From NCBI GenBank assembly GCA_900758315.1, contig CAAERF010000104.1, forward strand, positions 1 through 6,170: 6,170 nt of DNA, read 5' to 3'. The notes beneath the pieces were generated by a model that was given only the letters and a program-made list of their open reading frames with translations, did not search any database and was not told the DNA's origin. Numbering within the stretch: position 1 is the stretch's first letter; each line of letters begins with the position of its first letter. The DNA comes from an uncultured Oscillospiraceae bacterium. Lineage in GTDB: Bacteria; Bacillota; Clostridia; Oscillospirales; Oscillospiraceae. Made by a program: the position numbers and the translations under genes. Positions 1-4,992 of the stretch are shown piece after piece.

Positions 1-1
1 C

Positions 2-1240
2 GATGACTTTGCCCAGCTCATCAATAGGAACACCCGTGAAGTGCTGCGTATCCGTCCAGGAATGTTCGGCGGGGAGAAAATGCAGCACATTGGAATACTC
101 ACCGATGGCACGGTGGTCATCGTCACCCGGCGGGATAGGGTTGGGCCGGTATTTCGTTATCCCATCGACTTCTGGGGCTTTCTGCGGACGGTAAACAAGC
201 CCAAAAAGCTGGAATGGCAGGAGTACAAAGAAATGTACCCGAATCTGCCCATCTTCCTACCGCCCAAGGCCACAGAGCGAAAAATCATTCTCAAAAAAGA
301 CAGCCTGACCATCCTGGGGGCGGTATTTACGCCGCCGTTTACCCTGTCGCAGCTGGCGGAAAAGTTGGGGCCTGCTCGCATTGTCCTGCAAAATGGAACA
401 CGGAAAAGCCCCATGACTGGCCGAGAGAGTCCCTATACCCAGGCACTTGCTTTGTGGGACGAGCTTGGACTCCAGGGCTGGTTAGATGAAGATGAGCAGA
501 CCATCAAAACCCTTGGTGTCCGGGTAGCGGCACAGGGAGAGTATGCGGTTCGGCAGACATTTGACGGAACGGTTTGGATCGGGTCCAAGGACTACCGGGA
601 GGCCAGCTGGAAGGATTTCGCCGGATTTGCCCATACCCTCAAATTAGGCGGCTTTACCGTTTATACCCGCTTGCCGGGTCCTGTTCCAGAGGAGCAATCA
701 GCGCAGAAAGCAAAGCTGGAGGCCCTCTCCGCCATGGTACAGATCAGCTGGAAAGAGCCAGAGAATAAGGCGGCGAAAGCGCAGAAATACAAGTTATCCA
801 AGCCGACTGAACCAGTGCTCACCTTTACCAGCTTCAACTTCAAGCTGGCGGTTATGGAAGTCCTGATGTACGAGAAAGGCTTACTGGCTCCTAAACTGGA
901 TGCCCATGAGTTTTCCAGAGAGTATAGCCGACGCAAGATCGACATTGACGCGGAAGGGTATGAACCCATCCCAGAGATTCGGAAGTGGCTGGAGAAATAC
1001 CCTGTCCCGGAGCGGCTGGCCCCGGAGGTCACAGAAATCGAGATGGATGGCGGCAGCGAGATTTATACCCAGCTCTGTCCGTTCTGGGATGGCGAGGATG
1101 GAGCCTTTGATCTTAATACCATTACTGAGGCGGAACTGCGCCAGTTCCCCAATCTCAAACATATTACCCTCATGTCCTCCAAGCCGGAACAGGTGCTGCC
1201 CGTTCTGGAACGGTGCGGTATCAAGGTAGACTTGCTGTGA
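2..1240 (+). CDS. DUF6892-like C-terminal domain protein, 5' end outside window (partial)
   Basis: The frame is open from the left edge and ends at TGA 1238-1240, giving 412 visible residues numbered from the codon at 2. The real start is probably upstream. In-frame GTG 41 has no ribosome site. ATG 80 has GGGGAG only 3 bases before it, so a start there cannot be excluded, but the residues before it look protein-like. Three regions are visible: an N-terminal stretch (about 1-90); a middle globular region (about 100-225, including LTILGAVFTPPFTL and GLQGWLDEDEQTIKTLGVRV); and, after a Lys/Ala/Glu-rich linker (about 228-270), a C-terminal domain from FNFKLAVMEVLMYEKGLL (278) to the end. That last domain, with EGYEPIPEI and EMDGGSEIY, is what I recall as DUF6892. 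The middle may be the domain often paired with it. The end (EAELRQFPNLKHITLMS) reads like a leucine-rich-repeat turn. No signal peptide or membrane segment is seen, so it is probably cytoplasmic. Function is unknown; the SUKH and NTF2 neighbours suggest an immunity or accessory role. Confidence 0.85.
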   Translation, partial: DDFAQLINRNTREVLRIRPGMFGGEKMQHIGILTDGTVVIVTRRDRVGPVFRYPIDFWGFLRTVNKPKKLEWQEYKEMYPNLPIFLPPKATERKIILKKDSLTILGAVFTPPFTLSQLAEKLGPARIVLQNGTRKSPMTGRESPYTQALALWDELGLQGWLDEDEQTIKTLGVRVAAQGEYAVRQTFDGTVWIGSKDYREASWKDFAGFAHTLKLGGFTVYTRLPGPVPEEQSAQKAKLEALSAMVQISWKEPENKAAKAQKYKLSKPTEPVLTFTSFNFKLAVMEVLMYEKGLLAPKLDAHEFSREYSRRKIDIDAEGYEPIPEIRKWLEKYPVPERLAPEVTEIEMDGGSEIYTQLCPFWDGEDGAFDLNTITEAELRQFPNLKHITLMSSKPEQVLPVLERCGIKVDLL

Positions 1241-1244
1241 GGTG
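1239..1244 (+). promoter_or_regulatory. Ribosome binding site overlapping upstream stop, sets start of the FGE-like gene
   Basis: GAGGTG begins inside the TGA stop of the preceding gene and lies 7 bases before ATG 1252. It favours ATG 1252 over the earlier in-frame codon at 1213, which lacks a site and would overlap the preceding gene. The overlap implies translational coupling of the two genes. Confidence 0.7.
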
Positions 1245-1251
1245 CGCTGCT

Positions 1252-2256
1252 ATGAACGAAAAACTATTTCGCCCACAATTTGATACCTTGAAACTGGCCG
1301 ATAAGCTCTGGCTTATGCAGACGCTGGCGACTCGTTATCATTTGACATTCAAGGAACTATACGCCTTTTCCCGCTGGGGACAAAGCTGCACCACCGGCCT
1401 ATTTGAAAAAGGTGGCCGGGAGTTTGTCTTTGTCCCGGGCGATACCGTGATTCTTGGCTGGGAGGGCTTTGTCCAAGGGATGGACAAGGCCAACCAAGAG
1501 GAACTGGCGGATATTTTTGCGGAAATCGAATATGAGGGCTCTGCGGAGGAATTTCTCAGGCAGGGCATGACCCCAGTACGCCAGGTGACCATCGCCCCCA
1601 TGTTCGTGGGCAGAAAACTGGAGGAAATTGGCTGGGAAAGCGTACCCATGAACGATCCACGCATCACCGCCCACCCCGACTGGCTGGAGAACTTGCAAAA
1701 GTGGGCGGGCCAGAACAGCCAGAGTTTTGAGATACATGAAACTGTCCGCTTTGAACGCAATGGTGATAGCTGGCGAGCGTGGCTGTGCCATCCCATGACC
1801 TACGCAGAGTTTCAGCGATTCCTGTTGTGGGAGGTGGCAGCCAGCCTTCCCACGCCGGATGAGTGGGCCTATCTGTGCGGAGGCGGATGCCGCACCCTGT
1901 TTCCATGGGGGGATGGACTGGACCACAAGATGAAACTGCACCACTTTGAAAGCGAGGAAGATCAGGGCAAGCCATACAACATGGAGCAGGCTAACTTCTT
2001 TGGTCTGTCTATTGCCTACGACCCCTATAAGCGAGAGTTGGTAGACGGGAAAACATTGACCACCTGCGGCGGCGACGGCGGCTGCAATGTCTGCGGTGGC
2101 ATGGGTCCTTTGCTTGGATATTTACCCTGTTCCCCTCACTGTAAACCGGAGGTTCGGGAGGATAATGAGATTCACAATGACTATGACTTTTTCCGTCCTG
2201 TTATCCGGGTGCAGACATCCGGGTGGAGAATAGTATCACCCGAAAATGAGAGGTGA
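1252..2256 (+). CDS. Divergent formylglycine-generating enzyme (FGE/SUMF1)-like protein with Cys-rich insert
   Basis: The product has 334 residues; the start at ATG 1252 is set by GAGGTG. Several landmarks of the FGE-sulfatase fold appear in the right order: REFVFVPGDTVILG (56-69, the usual opening strand), MTYAEFQRFLLW (182-193, the helix before the core), SLPTPDEWAYLCGGG (199-213) with LFPWGD (216-221), QANFFGLS (246-253), and FFRPVIRV (313-320, the usual closing strand). True aerobic FGEs turn a sulfatase Cys into formylglycine using two active-site cysteines in a C-terminal RSYCxRYR-type motif. That motif is absent here. Instead there are Cys 272, 278 and 281, and a CSPHC pair at 293/297, in a Gly-rich segment. 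The first 55 residues are helical and not part of the fold. Catalysis is therefore doubtful: the fold may serve binding, or the cysteines may hold a metal or form disulfides. No signal peptide is seen. It sits 5 bases before a SUKH gene, with coupled translation. The fold assignment is fairly firm; the activity is unknown. Confidence 0.75.
   Translation: MNEKLFRPQFDTLKLADKLWLMQTLATRYHLTFKELYAFSRWGQSCTTGLFEKGGREFVFVPGDTVILGWEGFVQGMDKANQEELADIFAEIEYEGSAEEFLRQGMTPVRQVTIAPMFVGRKLEEIGWESVPMNDPRITAHPDWLENLQKWAGQNSQSFEIHETVRFERNGDSWRAWLCHPMTYAEFQRFLLWEVAASLPTPDEWAYLCGGGCRTLFPWGDGLDHKMKLHHFESEEDQGKPYNMEQANFFGLSIAYDPYKRELVDGKTLTTCGGDGGCNVCGGMGPLLGYLPCSPHCKPEVREDNEIHNDYDFFRPVIRVQTSGWRIVSPENER
2249..2256 (+). 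promoter_or_regulatory. Ribosome binding site overlapping upstream stop, sets start of the SUKH gene
   Basis: AGAGGTGA includes the TGA stop of the FGE-like gene. Its AGGTG core lies 6 bases before ATG 2262. This selects ATG 2262 over the GTG at 2253, which lies within the ribosome site itself. Confidence 0.7.
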
Positions 2257-2261
2257 TATTG

Positions 2262-2999
2262 ATGAAAAGCCGATTGGAGCAATTATTGGACGAGCTATTA
2301 AGACAAATTGATATACCTGCGATGGAGCAAGCCATGTCCAAGCAGTATAAGAGCCAGATCCGCAGACGCTGGGAACTTCCGGCAGACTATTGGATGCTGT
2401 TGGAGCGCTGCTGTGGACTGCGAACCGTGTGGAGCAATGATACCTATGAGGCCCTGGAACTGTGGGGACTGGATACCCTTGTGAAGGGCCAGGAGGGATA
2501 CGCCTATAATCCTGTGGAACAAAAGGTAATTAAAGATTGGGACGAGCATCTTGTGGTGATTGCGTCTGATGCTGGTGATCCATACTGCCTGGACCTGCGA
2601 CGGAACGATACAGCCGTGTTCTGGGCAGAACATGGCGCCGGAACTTGGGACTTTCAGCCTGCCTTTGATTGTTTGGAAGATTTTCTCGAAAGCGTTTTGG
2701 ATGTACCCAAAACGCAGGAATATGAAACAGCATATCCCTATCACTACATCCGCCTGATTGTAACCGGGATTTCCGACACCAAAAAGGCTCTGGTGTTTCT
2801 AAAACAGCATTTTGGCGACAGCAGCTTTCAGCAGACAAAAAACAGGCTGAAAGAACTGCCGCTCTTGATCTATTCCGGTCTTGATACCGGAACCGCCCCG
2901 CTGGAAAACTCTCTTGACCGCTGGGGATTGATGTACGAAAAGCAGCAGATTTCGTTGGAAAAGTTTCTGGAAGATCAAGCATATATCCGCAATCTGTAA
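2262..2999 (+). CDS. SMI1/KNR4 (SUKH) family protein with extra C-terminal domain
   Basis: The product has 245 residues. An N-terminal helix leads into a SUKH domain (about 35-145). It has the typical LPADYWMLLERCCGL (39-53, where the family shows LPxDYxxLLxxxNG), the strand and turn ASDAGDPYCLDLR (101-113), and VFWAEHGAGTWD (119-130) followed by a helix CLEDFLESVL. SUKH proteins are known mainly as immunity proteins that bind and block diverse polymorphic toxins, often nucleases, in the cytoplasm. Residues about 160-205 form a second small unit, IRLIVTGISDTKKALVFLK then KNRLKELPLLI. Its strand-helix-helix-strand pattern recalls the C-terminal fold of ribosomal protein L7/L12, which is an inference from pattern only. 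The last 40 residues are helical. There is no signal peptide or membrane segment. The gene is coupled to the FGE-like gene before it and followed by a 102-base gap. The family call is confident; the cognate toxin is not in the window. Confidence 0.88.
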   Translation: MKSRLEQLLDELLRQIDIPAMEQAMSKQYKSQIRRRWELPADYWMLLERCCGLRTVWSNDTYEALELWGLDTLVKGQEGYAYNPVEQKVIKDWDEHLVVIASDAGDPYCLDLRRNDTAVFWAEHGAGTWDFQPAFDCLEDFLESVLDVPKTQEYETAYPYHYIRLIVTGISDTKKALVFLKQHFGDSSFQQTKNRLKELPLLIYSGLDTGTAPLENSLDRWGLMYEKQQISLEKFLEDQAYIRNL

Positions 3000-3101
3000 G
3001 GTCGAAGCTGCGTTGTGCAGGTGCGATTCATCGGCATTGGAGCCCGCTAAAGACAATCCAAATGAGCAAAGTACACAATGATGTGATTTTTGGAGGAAGC
3101 C
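3000..3101 (+). other. Intergenic gap, no recognised element
   Basis: This is the longest gene-free stretch in the window. I found no convincing hairpin with a T run, no well-spaced -35/-10 pair and no tRNA-like structure. One reading frame stays open across most of it but has no start codon with a ribosome site and resembles nothing I know. It may be a scar from insertion or loss of a cassette, since base composition drops in the next gene. Confidence 0.4.
3092..3097 (+). promoter_or_regulatory. Ribosome binding site of the small immunity-like gene
   Basis: GGAGGA lies 4 bases before ATG 3102 and sets that start in preference to the in-frame TTG at 3090, which would overlap the site itself. 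Confidence 0.7.
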
Positions 3102-3350
3102 ATGATCAAAGCAATTATGAAAATCCATACCACTTCTTCTTCGGTTACATTTGTATGTGGCGATGTTGCTATTATTGGAAACGGTGAGTTTCGGGCTTCA
3201 TCAGGAAAAGTGGATGGCTTTATCCTGTATGCCGACACTTTACAGTATGAAAACGGGGCGAAGCTCTCACGGGATGAACAGGAAAATTTGAAGTGCCTGT
3301 ATCAGCACTTTGTATTGAACCGTGAAGATTTCATAGACTGGGATATTTGA
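3102..3350 (+). CDS. Small Imm74-like putative immunity protein
   Basis: The product has 82 residues; the start at ATG 3102 is set by GGAGGA. The layout is a run of short beta strands (VTFVCGDVAIIGNGEF, 15-30), then GFILYADTLQYENGAKLSRDEQ (39-60), a helix ENLKCLYQHF (61-70) and an acidic end (DFIDWDI). This order, with a Gly-Glu turn, a hydrophobic xxYxDTL strand, a 'W/Y-x-x-G-x-x-hydrophobic-S/T-x-x-E' turn and a closing helix plus acidic tail, matches my memory of the Imm74 family of toxin immunity proteins. The family call is tentative. The protein is cytoplasmic by lack of signal or membrane segments. Its DNA is AT-richer than the flanking genes: I count 22 G/C in the 60 bases from 3121, against 37 of 60 from 3661 in the next gene. 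Together with the gaps on each side, this suggests a separately acquired cassette. An unrelated small protein of the same size cannot be excluded. Confidence 0.7.
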   Translation: MIKAIMKIHTTSSSVTFVCGDVAIIGNGEFRASSGKVDGFILYADTLQYENGAKLSRDEQENLKCLYQHFVLNREDFIDWDI

Positions 3351-3407
3351 AAAGAGATTTCCCCATGAAATGTTAGCAGATTGAGCACAGGAGCAAGGAG
3401 GAAAGCT
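3351..3407 (+). other. 57-base spacer
   Basis: It holds only the ribosome site of the next gene. A 7-base inverted pair (ATTTCAT at 3328-3334 and ATGAAAT at 3365-3371) spans the stop codon region, but its 30-base loop and lack of a following T run argue against a terminator. Confidence 0.4.
3395..3402 (+). promoter_or_regulatory. Strong ribosome binding site of the LRR-NTF2 gene
   Basis: AAGGAGGA, a near-perfect anti-16S match, has its GGAGG core 6 bases before ATG 3408. It decides the start against the in-frame TTG at 3381. Confidence 0.75.
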
Positions 3408-4367
3408 ATGGAATGGCCAAAACGGGCGCGGACAGCGGATTGGGAAAATGGTGTCCTGGCCTTAGATAGAGAGAAACAATTTGAAGTCCCGAAGCTGACC
3501 GCAGAGATCATGGAGCGGTTGGCCGGTTACACCCTGGTGGGCTTCCATGTGAAAGGGTATCCGGTGACGGATGAACTGCTTGCCCCCTTTGCCGGGCATA
3601 AAAGTATGGTCAACTTCGGCGTGGAGAACGGCGCCCTCACCGACGCCTGTTTCCCCTTTTTTTCCGCCATGCCCAAGCTGCGCTATCTGCTGCTGACCGG
3701 GAATGCCGGGATCGACGGAAGCGGCTTGTCCGCCCTGCAAAGCTGTAAGCTGGATCTACTGGCCCTTGACCACACCAGGCTGGAGGATGCCGGTCTGCTT
3801 CGAGCAGCCTCCATCCCCAAACTCTCCCACATCTGGATCGACCACACTGCTGTTACTTATGATGGACTACTGGCTGTCGCCGGCAACAACTACATCCATC
3901 CGGTGGCCCATGTGCAATTTACCAAGGAGCAGATGGAACACTTCTCCCAGCTCCAGCGGGAAAAGGCCAAAAAGCCCGTCCAGCTGGATGAGCAGGCAGC
4001 GTCGGAATGCCGCAATGTGTTGTCCGCTTTCTTTGCCGAAATGACAGAATGGGAGCAGTACATGGATCAGGTTGGGTTTGAAGATGCCGAGGCTGTGCCC
4101 CGCCTGCTGGCGATCTGGGAGAAGTATGTGAGCGAAAAGCCCCGTCCGGGCTATCTGCCTCTGGACCTCTCATACAGTGCCCAGGGCACCTACAAGGGGG
4201 AAGAATTCCTTGACGCGGAACAGATCACTAAGAACAAGCTCTACATCTACACCAGAGAGAAAAATACCAGCTTTGACCGCCGCTTTCTCATGAAGCGCGT
4301 GGGCGAGGGTTGGATGATTGACGCGGTGCAGGAGCGGCTGGACGGCTGGCAACGGACAGGATTGTAA
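3408..4367 (+). CDS. Leucine-rich-repeat protein fused to NTF2-fold immunity-like domain
   Basis: The product has 319 residues with two parts. Residues about 28-160 carry irregular leucine-rich repeats of the ribonuclease-inhibitor type, roughly 22-26 residues each. Examples are MPKLRYLLLTGNAGIDGSGL (88-107), CKLDLLALDHTRLEDAGL (113-130) and IPKLSHIWIDHTAVTYDGL (136-154), each a strand, an Asn/Asp/His turn and a helix ending in Gly-Leu. A Lys/Gln-rich helix (172-190) links to residues about 200-317, which match the NTF2-fold immunity pattern: long first helices (CRNVLSAFFAEMTEWEQYMD), a middle helix with IWEKYVSEK, then beta strands (KLYIYTREKNTSFDRRFLMK) and the closing WMIDAVQERLDGWQR. NTF2-fold immunity proteins are known partners of polymorphic toxins; LRR regions bind proteins. 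I infer an immunity protein with an added recognition module. No signal or membrane segment is seen. The next gene starts 14 bases downstream, which suggests cotranscription. The LRR and NTF2 calls come from pattern reading and were not searched. Confidence 0.8.
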   Translation: MEWPKRARTADWENGVLALDREKQFEVPKLTAEIMERLAGYTLVGFHVKGYPVTDELLAPFAGHKSMVNFGVENGALTDACFPFFSAMPKLRYLLLTGNAGIDGSGLSALQSCKLDLLALDHTRLEDAGLLRAASIPKLSHIWIDHTAVTYDGLLAVAGNNYIHPVAHVQFTKEQMEHFSQLQREKAKKPVQLDEQAASECRNVLSAFFAEMTEWEQYMDQVGFEDAEAVPRLLAIWEKYVSEKPRPGYLPLDLSYSAQGTYKGEEFLDAEQITKNKLYIYTREKNTSFDRRFLMKRVGEGWMIDAVQERLDGWQRTGL

Positions 4368-4373
4368 GGGAGG
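4368..4373 (+). promoter_or_regulatory. Ribosome binding site with two overlapping ATG codons
   Basis: GGGAGG sits 8 bases before ATG 4382, the start of the 189-residue frame, but also 4 bases before an out-of-frame ATG at 4378 that reads only MDDI and stops at 4392. The long frame is the coding one. The mini-frame could compete for ribosomes. Confidence 0.6.
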
Positions 4374-4381
4374 CATAATGG

Positions 4382-4951
4382 ATGATATATAGGTTTACGG
4401 AAGTATTAAACGATCTTGTTAATTATTTTCTCCTTGGTGACATTTTGTTGCTGGAGGACTGGAAGCAGGCAAATCATCTTTCAGATGATTTAGCGATGGA
4501 GTTTACCACAAACGAAAGCGGCGACAGGATATTTGCCGAAGGAATTGTAATCCCAATGACCGGTATTGAAAACTATCCCTATACCATATTGTTCAATCTC
4601 TCTGGTGATAGACCGGAGCTGTGCAAAGAAAGAAACCGATTGCAGCTTAGAAAAAGTGGCTATTCCCTCAAAGTAGATCATAATATGCTGATGCTTTTTA
4701 CATGGCCAATATTGGAACAGTTTACGCCTGAAAAGGTGAAAGATCTGATTTCTTACTATAGAGTGCATAAGAAGCCGATGATTGAGCTTGCAAATGGCTG
4801 GTATCATATCGAGATTTTGGGTGGAGAAACCTTGCAGGACGGGGACTATGAACCTACATTTGAGTTTGTGATACAACCAGCCACAAATGAAGAAGCCACC
4901 ATAAATGCAGATATGAATTTTAGCTTTGAAATTACAAGCTCTGCTTATTAG
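4382..4951 (+). CDS. Uncharacterised protein, putative immunity cassette member
   Basis: The product has 189 residues and I cannot place it in a named family. It starts with a helix (FTEVLNDLVNYFLLGDILLL), then LAMEFTTNESGDRIFAEGIV (38-57) and MTGIENYPYTILFNL (59-73), which look like a beta sheet. A more variable middle follows, then WYHIEILGGE (140-149) and YEPTFEFVIQP (156-166), again strands. The composition is acidic, soluble and free of signal or membrane segments, in keeping with a cytoplasmic binding protein. Its DNA is clearly AT-richer than its neighbours: I count 22 G/C in the 60 bases from 4681 and 25 in the 60 from 4561, against 36-37 in sampled stretches of genes 1 and 5. This suggests transfer from a different source. 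Placement between an NTF2-fold immunity-like gene and a TPR gene suggests, but does not prove, an immunity role. Confidence 0.75.
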   Translation: MIYRFTEVLNDLVNYFLLGDILLLEDWKQANHLSDDLAMEFTTNESGDRIFAEGIVIPMTGIENYPYTILFNLSGDRPELCKERNRLQLRKSGYSLKVDHNMLMLFTWPILEQFTPEKVKDLISYYRVHKKPMIELANGWYHIEILGGETLQDGDYEPTFEFVIQPATNEEATINADMNFSFEITSSAY

Positions 4952-4976
4952 TGAAACCTATCCCTACCGAAGATGG

Positions 4977-4984
4977 AAAAGGAG
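4977..4984 (+). promoter_or_regulatory. Ribosome binding site of the TPR gene
   Basis: AAAAGGAG has its GGAG 8 bases before ATG 4993. An earlier out-of-frame ATG at 4988 lies only 3 bases away and reads MIWIY before a stop at 5003-5005, so ATG 4993 is the productive start. Confidence 0.65.
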
Positions 4985-4992
4985 ATTATGAT

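Noticed and set aside
3..194. Alternative + frame at the left edge
   Set aside because: The Ser/Pro/Cys-rich product is typical of an off-frame reading, and the neighbouring frame continues into the DUF6892-like protein.
1399..1944. Open frame on the - strand opposite the FGE-like gene
   Set aside because: Antisense to a gene with clear fold landmarks; the translated product shows no motif and has low-complexity character.
2071..2149. Cys-rich segment as a classical zinc finger
   Set aside because: The cysteine spacing (272, 278, 281, 293, 297 of the protein) matches no standard zinc-finger or ferredoxin pattern; metal binding remains possible but unsupported.
3000..3101. Promoter or gene remnant in the longest gap
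   Set aside because: No -35/-10 pair with proper spacing could be read, and the open frame there has no start signal or recognisable residues.
3328..3371. Inverted pair ATTTCAT/ATGAAAT as a possible terminator
   Set aside because: Only 7 base pairs with a loop of about 30 bases, not GC-rich and with no T run after it.
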